A stretch of DNA of 64,000 bases from positions 1,488,001 to 1,552,000 of the forward strand of contig OZ242188.1 of NCBI GenBank assembly GCA_965205785.1, written 5' to 3'. Each line of letters begins with the position of its first letter. Positions within the stretch are counted from its first letter, which is position 1. The position numbers and the translations under genes were made by a program. Below the pieces are notes generated by a model. The model did no database searches. It was not told the DNA's origin and worked only from the letters and a program-made list of their open reading frames with translations. The stretch is from BJGV01 sp965205785. Its GTDB lineage: Bacteria > Pseudomonadota > Gammaproteobacteria > Burkholderiales > Nitrosomonadaceae. Below are positions 17,623 to 26,700 of the stretch, piece after piece.

Positions 17623-18087
17623 ATGAAAGGTAATGCAGAGATTATCCGCTTATTAAACCGTCAGTTACAGAACGAACTGACGGCAGTAAACCAGTATTTT
17701 TTACACGCACGTATGTATAAAAACTGGGGATTTAACAGCCTTGGTAAACACGAGTACGATGAGTCTATTGAGGAGATGAAACATGCTGATCTGCTGATTG
17801 AGCGGATTCTGTTCCTGGAGGGGCTACCAAATCTGCAAGAGCTCGGGAAACTTCTAGTTGGTGAAAAAGCTGAGGAATGTGTGGCATGTGATCTCAAGTT
17901 AGAATTAGCTTCACGTAAAAACCTAACAAGTGCTGTTACCGCATGCGAAACTGCTAAGGACTATGTTTCAAGAGAGTTATTTGAGCATATTCTGGAAGAT
18001 ACCGAAGAACATATCGACTGGTTGGAAACACAGTTGGATGTAATGCGTAAAGTTGGTGCTCATAATTGGCTCCAAAGTCAGATGTAG
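17623..18087 (+). CDS. bfr: Bacterioferritin
   Basis: 154 residues, the normal length for a 24-mer bacterioferritin subunit. Ferroxidase ligands are present: Glu18, Glu51 and His54 (EEMKHADLLIERILFLEG), plus the EDTEEHIDWLETQLD motif near residue 130. Met52 is the haem-binding methionine. It stores iron as a ferric mineral in the cytoplasm. The GAGGAGG-like sequence just upstream is a strong ribosome binding site. It is co-transcribed with bfd. Confidence 0.96.
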   Translation: MKGNAEIIRLLNRQLQNELTAVNQYFLHARMYKNWGFNSLGKHEYDESIEEMKHADLLIERILFLEGLPNLQELGKLLVGEKAEECVACDLKLELASRKNLTSAVTACETAKDYVSRELFEHILEDTEEHIDWLETQLDVMRKVGAHNWLQSQM

Positions 18088-18126
18088 TTTTTCTGTTTTA
18101 CCTTGCTTGCTAAGATTGTTACGAAG

Positions 18127-18720
18127 TTATCTACAGGTTGATCGAGTAGAAGCACTTGTTAGTATTTCTACGCCCTTACAAAAAGTAGGTAGATCAGATC
18201 GCTCCAGAAATGCACATGGCTTGCCTGATTTTTTACAGTAGAATTTCACTGCAAAATAGGTTTCATGGTGTACACAGTCAACTGGACATATAATTAGATC
18301 AGCGTAAGTCAGTAAATCAGGTAAGCGATCTGAGTCGCCTTTTTGGTTGCCACGATAAATCAATAAATTTCCTCCTAATGATTCGACCAGACAGCGATAT
18401 TCTGGATATAACTTACCACGTCCACCTATACACAAAATATATTTCTCTGATAGGTTTGAACTATTAATATTACTGCTAGTTAGAATTTTGTCACGAGTAT
18501 GATGGTTTAATTTGCATACTATGGACGATGCTACAGAAATAGGTGAATTAGTAACTTTTATAAGGGGTGTCCAGTTTGTTTCTGATGGACTGAAAATTTT
18601 AGCAATATTAAATTCTGGTCTATGACGGAAGTATGAAAACAGAAAATTTTCGGTGTGATCCAGAATCTGAATCAGGGTGGAAAAAGTAGAAGCTAAAAAA
18701 TTTTTTTGTAGTTGATGCAC
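18127..18720 (-). CDS. DUF2325 domain-containing protein
   Basis: 197 residues. The C-terminal half is a DUF2325 domain: YILCIGGRGKLYPEYRCLVE, then LLTYADLIICPVDCVHHE and FYCKKSGKPCAFLERSDL. The N-terminal ~90 residues are not recognised. The domain is a small Rossmann-like fold of unknown function, often found near iron and haem genes. The GTG start is preceded by AAGGAG at good spacing. It converges on bfr and faces away from the siderophore receptor; the shared upstream space holds a Fur box, so iron control is likely. Confidence 0.8.
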   Translation of the reverse strand: MHQLQKNFLASTFSTLIQILDHTENFLFSYFRHRPEFNIAKIFSPSETNWTPLIKVTNSPISVASSIVCKLNHHTRDKILTSSNINSSNLSEKYILCIGGRGKLYPEYRCLVESLGGNLLIYRGNQKGDSDRLPDLLTYADLIICPVDCVHHETYFAVKFYCKKSGKPCAFLERSDLPTFCKGVEILTSASTRSTCR

Positions 18721-18912
18721 AGTTTGAAACTCCTTAGAAATAGCTGATAAAAAAGCTGGCTTGTCCTGGAGTTGGACTGGCTTGCCAGAATATTGCTGGA
18801 GTAGGGTAGTTACTCAGTAGCAATAGAAACTCTACGATAAATATTTGAGTAAACTGAGAGTTGTGTTTCAAAAGCTCAAAGTTAAAAATTGATACTTCCT
18901 TATAAAGTTAAT

Positions 18913-18931
18913 AAGAATGATAATCATTATC
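18913..18931. promoter_or_regulatory. Fur box (near-consensus)
   Basis: AATGATAATCATTATC at 18916-18931 matches 16 of the last 16 positions of the 19-bp Fur consensus. It lies in the 498-bp space between the DUF2325 gene (minus) and the siderophore receptor (plus), about 195 bp upstream of the former. It is the strongest Fur site in the window. Confidence 0.8.
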
Positions 18932-19039
18932 AATGATAAACTAATTTTTCTAAATTGCAAGTACTCTATTAAAAATTAATTATTATCAACTAGTTAGAAT
19001 TTAAATTTATAGATTAAAATGGAAGGAGGTACATAAAGC

Positions 19040-19088
19040 TTGCAAATATAAGATATCCAATTATAATAGCGAATCATTCTCATTTAGA
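19040..19088 (+). promoter_or_regulatory. Promoter and second Fur-like site for siderophore receptor
   Basis: TTGCAA (19040-19045) and TATAAT (19062-19067), 16 bp apart, form a good sigma-70 promoter. Immediately downstream GCGAATCATTCTCATTTAG (19069-19087) resembles a Fur half-site pair (AATCATTCTCATT). The putative transcript would have a leader of about 140 bases before the receptor start. Confidence 0.6.
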
Positions 19089-19118
19089 ATAACAAAATTA
19101 GATATAACTTTTCCGTAG

Positions 19119-19143
19119 CCACTAGGATCTCCTAGCCTAGTGG
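19119..19143 (+). other. Stable hairpin in the siderophore-receptor leader
   Basis: CCACTAGG (19119-19126) and CCTAGTGG (19136-19143) are perfect complements separated by nine bases, inside the predicted 5' leader of the receptor. A second, GC-rich AGCCAGCC / T-run / GGCT sequence follows near 19176-19197 and could act as a weak terminator. Together they could be an attenuator or an sRNA target, but no known riboswitch family is recognised. Confidence 0.4.
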
Positions 19144-19218
19144 AATTTGGCAAGCCAACTCACCTCCCTTGAGCCAGCCAGCCTTTTTTTTGGCTGTCAT
19201 TAATAAAGGCTATGGCTT

Positions 19219-21615
19219 GTGATTTCTCTGCAAATACATCTTTCAAAAATTGCTTTCTTTTATTTAGTCTTCTTTGGATTAGCTGCAACAACACTATCCA
19301 ACAATACTTTTGCGGCAGACACTATTGTTGATGTAGTGTCAAATATTGTTGATGATGTCAAGAACCCTACATATGAGATTCCTGCTGGCTCACTCAATAA
19401 AGCACTAGATCATTATTCGAAGCAGACAGGGATTAGTCTATCTTATGATGTTACAAAAATTGAAGGTATTAAGACAAAGGGGGTAAAGGGAAAATTTTCT
19501 ACACAGAAGGGACTCGATCTTTTATTAGAAGGAACTGGATTACAAGCTGTGAAACAGGATGATGGGTACATTGTAAAGAAGGCTCTAGAACCTACACTTG
19601 GATCTAAATCTACGGAAGGCGCAACGATATTACCCATGGTAAATATATCCGCAGAGGTTGACCACGGCTATGCTGTTCCAAGCAGTACCACTGCTACAAA
19701 GACGAACACGTTGATACGTGATGTTCCACAACAAATAACAGTCATATCAAAGAAACAGCTCTCAGATCTGGCGCCAATTAGTGTAACCGAGTCTGTACGT
19801 TATGTGCCAGGTGTAGGCATATCATCAGGCGAAGGGAATCGTGATGCATTAGTTTTTCGTGGAAATCGTTCAACTGGCGACTTTTATATTGATGGAGTAC
19901 GTGATGATGTTCAGCATTTCCGTGATTTTTACAATATTGAACGGCTTGAGGTTTTAAAAGGTCCGAATGGATTGATTTTTGGTCGTGGTGGTTCGGGAGG
20001 TATTTTTAACCGGGTTCGTAAGGAGGCAAACTGGAATCCTGTACAAGAGATAAGATTTTCAGGCGGTTCATATAACCATAAGCGAGTTTCTGTAGATGCA
20101 GGGCATGTTATAAATGACATGATTGCTGTCCGGCTAAATGGCTTATATGAGCATTCAGAAAGTTTTCGTCAAGGTTTTGAGCTTCAGCGCTATGGTGTGG
20201 CTCCAACCGTTACAATTAAGCCCACTAATCGTACCAAGATCGTTATCCAGGCAGAGTTGTTTAAAGACGATCGAATTGCTGATCGAGGGATTCCATCATT
20301 TGCAGGCATGCCATTTAATACGAAACGAAAGCAATTTTTTGGGGACCCTAATCGGAGCCCGACAGATACAAATAAGAAAGCAATTAGCATGCACATTGAC
20401 CATAAGTTCAATAGCACAGTAGCTATTCGCAATCGTACACACTACGCTATTTTCGACAAACGTTATCAGAATGTATTCGCAAATGGTGCTGTAAACGGAG
20501 CAGGAATGGTGACGCTTGGTGCGTACAGTGATGAAACAGATCGGGAAAATTTCTTTAACCAAACAGATCTTCTACTTAATTTTGACACAGGGCCTTTTAA
20601 GCATAAGATGGTCACCGGTGTAGAAGTATCACGACAAGTTACAGACCAAGTGCGACTAAGAGGACATTTTAATGGCATCTCTACTACAGAGTTAGTATCT
20701 GCGTTCAATCCAATTACCACGACTCCGATTGTATTTTTTAACAGAGGACTCCAAGATAACAACACCCATATTTCCACAAGTCTAGTTGGGGTCTTTATAC
20801 AAGACCAGATTGAAATTTTGCCACAGTTACACGCAGTAGCCGGGGTTCGTTACGATAGATTTGAGACTGATTCTACAAGGAAAGATGGTCTTACTCCGAA
20901 ATTACAATCCAGAGATGATAATATTTCACCACGATTCGGTTTGATATTTAAACCAATAGAACGAGTGTCCATATACGGCAGCTACAGTTTGACACATCAA
21001 CCACGAGCAGGAGATCAACTTAACTCTATAAGAATAACTAATGCTACGTTAGAGCCAGAAAAATTTATTAATATTGAGGGTGGTGTAAAAGTAGACGTAC
21101 TTCCTAATTTGGCTTTTACCACTGCTTTTTACCAGTTAGATCGTACTAATGTTATCCTTCCGACTTCTACTCCGGGCATGACCTTTCTGGGTAGAGGCAC
21201 GCGGGTTAGGGGCGTAGAAGTAGGTTTAAATGGTCGAGTTACAGATGCCTGGAGTGTTCTTGGAGCCTACACATATCAGGAGGGCACACTTAAGACGATA
21301 GGTACGGTGTTAGGCGAATTGCCTAAACATACATACTCAGTATGGAATCGATACGATTTTACCCCATGGTTTGGTGCCGGGTTTGGGGTAATTGGGAGAA
21401 GCGCCATGTTTACTACAACTTCAAATGCAGTTACTTTACCCGCATATGCAAGAGTGGATGCAGCACTGTATGGAAGAATTAATAAGTACTTACGTGCTCA
21501 GGTAAATATTCAAAATCTGTTTGATGTGAATTATTTTGAAGCCTCCCATAATGATAATAATATTCTTCCGGGTTCACCTATCACGGCACGTGTGACCCTC
21601 ATAGCAACTTATTAG
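19219..21615 (+). CDS. TonB-dependent siderophore receptor with STN domain
   Basis: 798 residues: signal peptide (about 1-33, ending TFAA), an STN secretin/TonB N-terminal domain (about 54-116, YEIPAGSLNKALDHYSKQ), a plug domain (about 170-270, with YVPGVGISSGEGNRDALVFR and YNIERLEVLKGPNGLIFG), and a 22-strand-type beta barrel ending in VTLIATY. It imports ferric siderophores across the outer membrane. STN domains usually signal to a FecR-type anti-sigma factor, but no fecI/fecR is next to it. The GTG start has AAAGG nine bases upstream. The C-terminal residue is Tyr rather than the commoner Phe. Control by Fur is predicted from upstream sites. Confidence 0.93.
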   Translation: MISLQIHLSKIAFFYLVFFGLAATTLSNNTFAADTIVDVVSNIVDDVKNPTYEIPAGSLNKALDHYSKQTGISLSYDVTKIEGIKTKGVKGKFSTQKGLDLLLEGTGLQAVKQDDGYIVKKALEPTLGSKSTEGATILPMVNISAEVDHGYAVPSSTTATKTNTLIRDVPQQITVISKKQLSDLAPISVTESVRYVPGVGISSGEGNRDALVFRGNRSTGDFYIDGVRDDVQHFRDFYNIERLEVLKGPNGLIFGRGGSGGIFNRVRKEANWNPVQEIRFSGGSYNHKRVSVDAGHVINDMIAVRLNGLYEHSESFRQGFELQRYGVAPTVTIKPTNRTKIVIQAELFKDDRIADRGIPSFAGMPFNTKRKQFFGDPNRSPTDTNKKAISMHIDHKFNSTVAIRNRTHYAIFDKRYQNVFANGAVNGAGMVTLGAYSDETDRENFFNQTDLLLNFDTGPFKHKMVTGVEVSRQVTDQVRLRGHFNGISTTELVSAFNPITTTPIVFFNRGLQDNNTHISTSLVGVFIQDQIEILPQLHAVAGVRYDRFETDSTRKDGLTPKLQSRDDNISPRFGLIFKPIERVSIYGSYSLTHQPRAGDQLNSIRITNATLEPEKFINIEGGVKVDVLPNLAFTTAFYQLDRTNVILPTSTPGMTFLGRGTRVRGVEVGLNGRVTDAWSVLGAYTYQEGTLKTIGTVLGELPKHTYSVWNRYDFTPWFGAGFGVIGRSAMFTTTSNAVTLPAYARVDAALYGRINKYLRAQVNIQNLFDVNYFEASHNDNNILPGSPITARVTLIATY

Positions 21616-21656
21616 TTAGCATTAATAAACGGTTCTTCAGAGAGCAGAGACTTTGT

Positions 21657-23219
21657 TTATTCCCACTCAATAGTTGCAGGTGGTTTACCAGAGATGTCAT
21701 AAACTACCCGGTTAATTCCGCGTACTTCGTTGATGATACGATTTGAGATCTTGCCTAATAACGTATAAGGAAGTTCTGCCCATTCTGCAGTCATAAAGTC
21801 CTGTGTCTTAACTGCTCTCAGCGCTATAACATATTCGTATGTACGTCCGTCTCCCATCACTCCAACCGATTTGACAGGTAAAAAAACAGCAAATGCCTGT
21901 GAGGTTTTCTCATACCAGCCTTCAGTACGTAATTCTTCGATAAAAATTGCATCAGCTTTACGCAATAATTCAGCATACTCATATTTTACTTCACCAAGAA
22001 TTCGTACTCCTAAACCAGGCCCAGGAAATGGATGTCGAAAAACTATGTCATGTGCCAAGCCTAGCGCTAATCCAAGTTCACGTACTTCATCTTTAAACAG
22101 TTCACGTAATGGTTCAAGTAATTTTAAATGTAAGGTATCAGGCAGCCCACCTACATTATGATGAGATTTAATAGTCTGACCCTTCTTATTTTTGTTGCCT
22201 GCAGATTCAATTACATCAGGATAAATTGTTCCCTGTGCTAGCCATTTTGCATTATTTATTTTGGATGACTCATGTTGAAATACTTCAACAAATTCACGTC
22301 CGATAATACGTCGTTTTTTCTCTGGGTCAGTGACACCATTCAAGTGTTTTAGAAACGTTTTGCTTGCATCTACATGGATAACTTTTACGCCAATATTATT
22401 TGAGAAGGTATTCATCACTTGTTCTGCTTCATTTTGACGTAACAAGCCATTGTCTACGAATACACAAGTGAGTTGTTTACCAATAGCACGATGAATGAGA
22501 GCTGCTGCAACGGATGAGTCTACACCGCCAGATAGTCCAAGAATTACTTCCTCTGTTCCTACTTCAGAACGGATTTTATCGATTGCTTCTGACACATAGT
22601 CTGGCATATTCCAGTCGTAACCCAGATTACAGCTATCATGGACAAAACGGTCGATAATTTTCTTTCCCTGAGGGGTATGTGTAACTTCCGGGTGGAATTG
22701 TAGGCCGTAGAATTTCTGTGTTTCATTTGCTATTGCAGCGATTGGAGCTGCATCATTGCTAGCCATAATCATAAAGCCGGTAGGTGGTTTAGTGACCTTG
22801 TCACCATGACTCATCCACACATCCAGGAATTCGTGACCATTGTCATCTATATGATCATAATTATGGTTCAGTAGAGTTGTTTGTTCATTTACGCGAATCT
22901 TTGCATACCCAAATTCCCTTATATTTGACGCCTCAACTGTTCCGCCGAGCTGTGCTGCCATAGCTTGCATTCCGTAACAAATACCTAATATCGGAATGCC
23001 TAGCTCGAATATCATTTGTGGAGCTCGAGGAGTTTTGTTGCTAGTAGTAGAAGCTGGACCACCAGATAGAATAATCCCATTAGGAGAGAATTCATTGATG
23101 AATTGGCTTGTTACATCAAAGGGGTGAATCTCACAGTAAACATTAGTTTCTCGTACCCGTCGAGCAATTAGCTGGGAATATTGAGAGCCAAAATCTAGGA
23201 TCAGAATTTTCTGGCGCAT
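21657..23219 (-). CDS. guaA: GMP synthase (glutamine-hydrolysing)
   Basis: 520 residues in the standard order: class I glutamine amidotransferase domain (LDFGSQYSQLIARRVRE, nucleophile in GICYGMQAMA, FHPEVTHTPQG), ATP-pyrophosphatase domain (LGLSGGVDSSVAAALIH) and dimerisation domain ending PPATIEWE. It converts XMP to GMP. guaB lies 14 bp upstream on the same strand, so the pair is an operon. It converges on the siderophore receptor gene. Confidence 0.98.
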   Translation of the reverse strand: MRQKILILDFGSQYSQLIARRVRETNVYCEIHPFDVTSQFINEFSPNGIILSGGPASTTSNKTPRAPQMIFELGIPILGICYGMQAMAAQLGGTVEASNIREFGYAKIRVNEQTTLLNHNYDHIDDNGHEFLDVWMSHGDKVTKPPTGFMIMASNDAAPIAAIANETQKFYGLQFHPEVTHTPQGKKIIDRFVHDSCNLGYDWNMPDYVSEAIDKIRSEVGTEEVILGLSGGVDSSVAAALIHRAIGKQLTCVFVDNGLLRQNEAEQVMNTFSNNIGVKVIHVDASKTFLKHLNGVTDPEKKRRIIGREFVEVFQHESSKINNAKWLAQGTIYPDVIESAGNKNKKGQTIKSHHNVGGLPDTLHLKLLEPLRELFKDEVRELGLALGLAHDIVFRHPFPGPGLGVRILGEVKYEYAELLRKADAIFIEELRTEGWYEKTSQAFAVFLPVKSVGVMGDGRTYEYVIALRAVKTQDFMTAEWAELPYTLLGKISNRIINEVRGINRVVYDISGKPPATIEWE

Positions 23220-23233
23220 TTAGGGGCTAGCCC

Positions 23234-24694
23234 CTATTCAACATGGTAATTTGGAGCCTCCTTGGTGATCTGCACGTTATGGACGTGAGATTCACGAATA
23301 CCGGCTGAGGTAATTTCAACAAATTCAGCTTTTTTATGCATTTCATTAATAGTTTCACAACCCAGATAACCCATTCCTGAACGTACTCCGCCAATAAGCT
23401 GATGAATTACTGCTATCACACTACCCTTGAAAGGAACGCGACCTTCTACGCCTTCAGGAACCAGCTTATCAGCATTTTTTTCATTATCTTGAAAGTAGCG
23501 ATCACTAGAACCCTGCTGCATAGCTGATAGTGATCCCATGCCGCGGTAAGTTTTGTAGGATCGTCCTTGGAACAATTCAATATCACCGGGCGCTTCTTCT
23601 GTGCCTGCTAATAAACCACCTAACATCACCGAATTAGCACCTGCCGCAATCGCTTTTGCAATGTCACCTGAATAGCGAATTCCTCCATCTGCAATCATTG
23701 GTATACCGGTTCCATTTAGTGCAGAAGATACATTTTCTATTGCTGTAATTTGTGGTACACCAACCCCGGCAACAATACGTGTTGTACAAATAGAACCAGG
23801 GCCGATTCCAACTTTTACACCATCAACCCCATGGTCTGCTAACGCCTTAGCAGCATCCGCAGTAGCTATATTACCTCCAATAACTTGGATATTTGGAAGA
23901 TGTTTTTTAATCCACAGTATCTGGTCGAGTACGCCTTGAGTATGACCATGTGCAGTATCTACTACGATTACATCTACGCCTGCATCAGCTAATTTCTCTG
24001 CTCTTTCATCACCACCTTCACCTACACCGATTGCGGCACCAACACGTAATCGGCCTTGCTCATCCTTGCATGCATCTGGATGTTCAGACGTTTTGGTAAT
24101 ATCCTTGACAGTTATTAGGCCACGCAACTCAAAATCATCATTTACTACTAGTACTCGTTCTAATCGATGTTTATGCAATAGCGCCATTGCTTCTTCTCTA
24201 GTAGTACCTTCCTTTACAGTTACTAGCCGGTCTTTTGGAACCATAATATTTTTTATGGGCTGGTCCAAATTAGTTTCAAAACGTAAGTCTCGATTAGTGA
24301 CAATACCCACTACCGTAGGTCCTTCAACTACTGGCAAACCTGATATCTTATGCTTACGAGTAAGACTGAGAACCTCTCGTACAGTCATTTTAGGGGGGAT
24401 TGTTATAGGGTCTTTTACTATTCCACTTTCAAACCGTTTAACTTTAGCCACATGAGATGCTTGTAGCTCAGCAGGCATATTTTTGTGAATAATGCCAATA
24501 CCGCCTTCTTGAGCAAGGGTAATAGCAAGCTTTGCTTCTGTAACTGTATCCATCGCAGCAGAAACTAACGGTACATTAAGAGAGATCGTACGGGTAAGTT
24601 GGGTGGAAAGATTTACGTTACGAGGTAAAACCACAGAATGAGCAGGTAGTAGCAAAACATCATCAAATGTTAATGCCTTCTGAGCCAGTTGCAT
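23234..24694 (-). CDS. guaB: IMP dehydrogenase
   Basis: 486 residues: a TIM barrel interrupted by a pair of CBS domains (about 95-205). The catalytic loop is GIGPGSICTTRIVAGVGVPQ with the active cysteine. The mobile flap includes GVEGRVPFKGSV. It oxidises IMP to XMP with NAD, the committed step to GMP, and precedes guaA in the same operon. Confidence 0.98.
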   Translation of the reverse strand: MQLAQKALTFDDVLLLPAHSVVLPRNVNLSTQLTRTISLNVPLVSAAMDTVTEAKLAITLAQEGGIGIIHKNMPAELQASHVAKVKRFESGIVKDPITIPPKMTVREVLSLTRKHKISGLPVVEGPTVVGIVTNRDLRFETNLDQPIKNIMVPKDRLVTVKEGTTREEAMALLHKHRLERVLVVNDDFELRGLITVKDITKTSEHPDACKDEQGRLRVGAAIGVGEGGDERAEKLADAGVDVIVVDTAHGHTQGVLDQILWIKKHLPNIQVIGGNIATADAAKALADHGVDGVKVGIGPGSICTTRIVAGVGVPQITAIENVSSALNGTGIPMIADGGIRYSGDIAKAIAAGANSVMLGGLLAGTEEAPGDIELFQGRSYKTYRGMGSLSAMQQGSSDRYFQDNEKNADKLVPEGVEGRVPFKGSVIAVIHQLIGGVRSGMGYLGCETINEMHKKAEFVEITSAGIRESHVHNVQITKEAPNYHVE

Positions 24695-24933
24695 GATAAT
24701 GATCCTTTACAAAGAGGCATTATAGCTAAACCATGTGGCTAAGGGCAAATTTGCCCGTTGAATAAAGCCAGAATTAGCCTCCTTTATTTCATTGACCAGA
24801 GTAATAAATATCGTTATTTTCAGGATGCTAGGAGACATTCTATTCAGATTATACCTGAAGTATTTGCTAGGTTAGGCCGATAGATAATCTTATCAGTGGT
24901 TAGCACATCTTATGCTAACAACAGGAGAAAGCC

Positions 24934-25408
24934 ATGTTACGTATCATTTTTACAGTCTTATTATTTTTTTTCAGTATGGTTGCCAATGGGGAACTGTATA
25001 AATGGGTAGACCATAATGGCAAAACTCGATATACAGATCAGCCGCCACCAGCCGGTGCTGCTAAAACTGAAAAAAAGCTGGAAATTAAATTAGCACCAGT
25101 GAGGCCTGCTCAACCTGATAACGATAAAGCTAAGGAGTCACATAAGAACCTGAGCGACAGGGAATTAGATTTCAAGAAACGTCTTGCCGCAAGAGAACAG
25201 GAAAAAGCAAAACAGCAAAAGGAAATAAAAGAAAACAAAACAAAACAAGGAGAAGTGTACCTACGCCCGAAGCAAATTGAAACTATATCAGGAAGCACCA
25301 AAATTAACTGTAGCTGATGGCAAAGGAGGAATTGTTCGTGCTGATGATGCTGCTCGTCAGAAAGGTATAAAAGAAGCACAAAAAGAAATTAAATCTTATT
25401 GTAGATAA
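24934..25408 (+). pseudogene. DUF4124 domain protein, frameshifted
   Basis: The open frame at 24934 encodes a signal peptide and the DUF4124 start ELYKWVDHNGKTRYTDQPPP, then a charged linker, and stops at 25317. The next frame, from about 25253, continues with KCTYARSKLKLYQEAP, GIVRADDAARQKGI and AQKEIKSYCR and stops at 25408. This is the C-terminal Cys...Cys part normal for these periplasmic proteins (about 155 residues in all). One indel between about 25200 and 25255 splits the gene. It could be a real mutation or a sequence error. Function of the family is unknown. Confidence 0.75.
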
Positions 25409-25415
25409 TAGTTCG

Positions 25416-25718
25416 CTAGTTTTTTTTGTTACTTGCTATAGTTTTTTCCACACGTTTTCTACGTTTTTCTTTTGGATCAACAGTTATGTGTCTGTAGATT
25501 TCTACACGATCATGATTTTGTAAGATTGTTTCAGGCTTAACTAGCTTGCCAAACACACCCAAGTTTTTATTATCTAGTTGAATTTCTGGAAATTTATTAC
25601 AGATTCCTGAGAGCTGTATGGCCTGTGCTACAGTTGTTCCACAAGGTGCTTTCAGACACTCTAGAATTTGGTTATCAGGAAGTGCGTAAGCTACTTCGAT
25701 TTCTATTAGTTCGTTCAC
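25416..25718 (-). CDS. RnfH family protein
   Basis: 100 residues, the ubiquitin-like UPF0125/RnfH fold: IEVAYALPDNQILECLKAP, TVAQAIQLSGI, and LVKPETILQNHDRVEIYRHI with a basic tail (DPKEKRRKRVEKTI). Its GTG start overlaps the ratA stop by one base (TAGTG), the conserved ratA–rnfH pair. The molecular role is not established. Confidence 0.9.
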   Translation of the reverse strand: MNELIEIEVAYALPDNQILECLKAPCGTTVAQAIQLSGICNKFPEIQLDNKNLGVFGKLVKPETILQNHDRVEIYRHITVDPKEKRRKRVEKTIASNKKN

Positions 25719-26152
25719 TAGTGTCCGTAGACATCGTCTGCACGCTTAATGAATGCATCTACAAAGTTATTGGCAATTATGTAAAAGACTGGCCCAACCA
25801 AGCGCTCCAACAATTTATGTGAGAATGTATAATGTAATCGAAACTCTATTTTACAAGCATTTTCTTCCAGAGGAATAAACCGCCAATGTCCATCTAGGTG
25901 CTGAAACGGGCCATCAAGTAGCGTCATTTCAATTAATTCAGGAGGTTTACGGGTATTTTCAGTAGTAAAGCTGTGTTTGACATGATGATAATCAATCTTA
26001 ATGGTTGCATGAGTGACATCATTTTCTTGCATAGTAACGGATGATCCACCACACCAAGGCAGGAAATTAGGATAGTCCTCAACTGTATCAACCAGTGTGA
26101 ACATTCGGCTTGCCGAGTGATTTACAATAACTGATTTTTCGATTTCGGCCAT
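25718..26152 (-). CDS. ratA: RatA-like START/coenzyme Q-binding protein
   Basis: About 144 residues from MAEIEKSVIVNHSASRMF; the frame extends upstream but the residues before this methionine do not fit. Hallmarks are TVEDYPNFLPWCGGSSV and FQHLDGHWRFIPL. The family binds hydrophobic ligands and is related to Coq10; E. coli RatA was described as a toxin blocking 70S assembly, though a ubiquinone-related role is also proposed. It is coupled to rnfH and divergent from smpB. Confidence 0.88.
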   Translation of the reverse strand: MAEIEKSVIVNHSASRMFTLVDTVEDYPNFLPWCGGSSVTMQENDVTHATIKIDYHHVKHSFTTENTRKPPELIEMTLLDGPFQHLDGHWRFIPLEENACKIEFRLHYTFSHKLLERLVGPVFYIIANNFVDAFIKRADDVYGH

Positions 26153-26243
26153 GAGTGAAGCTGTCATCTCAATGAGAGACAGTAATGAAAAGCTGTTAAA
26201 ATACACCAAACCTACACGAAACTCACTCGTTTTCGTCCTTCAC

Positions 26244-26687
26244 ATGAGTATTATTCAGAATAAAAAGGCTTTTCACGATTATTTTATCGAGGAAAAATAT
26301 GAGGCTGGTGTAGCTTTTGAGGGATGGGAAGTTAAATCGATTCGGGCTGGGCGAGTTCAGTTGAAAGAAGCCTATGTGATCGTCCGTAAAACTGAGATAT
26401 ACCTCATAGGTTGTAATATTAGTCCTCTATCGACTGCGTCGACTCATATAAATCCCGATCCAATTCGTACACGTAAGCTCTTATTGCATGCTGAAGAGAT
26501 CAAACGACTTATTGGTAAAGTAGAGCGAGCTGGATATACCCTGGTACCATTAGATATGCACTACAAGGCTGGTAAAATTAAGCTTGAGATTGGCTTGGGT
26601 AAAGGAAAGAAACAGCACGATAAACGTGAATCTGAAAAACAGAAAGAATGGGCTCGTGATCGACAACGCCTGCTACGAATGAAGTAA
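26244..26687 (+). CDS. smpB: SsrA-binding protein SmpB
   Basis: 147 residues from MSIIQNKKAFHDYFIEEKYE. Core motifs are GVAFEGWEVKSIRAGRVQ, KLLLHAEEIKRLIGK and the basic tail KQHDKRESEKQKEWARDRQR that contacts the decoding centre. It delivers tmRNA to stalled ribosomes. The frame is open to 26151, but the upstream residues would overlap the divergent ratA start and lack similarity, so the ATG at 26244 is chosen. No ssrA is in the window. Confidence 0.96.
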   Translation: MSIIQNKKAFHDYFIEEKYEAGVAFEGWEVKSIRAGRVQLKEAYVIVRKTEIYLIGCNISPLSTASTHINPDPIRTRKLLLHAEEIKRLIGKVERAGYTLVPLDMHYKAGKIKLEIGLGKGKKQHDKRESEKQKEWARDRQRLLRMK

Positions 26688-26700
26688 TCATTAAACCTAA

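Noticed and set aside
18732..18905. Open minus-strand frame upstream of the DUF2325 gene
   Set aside because: No start codon, and it ends before the DUF2325 start; likely chance.
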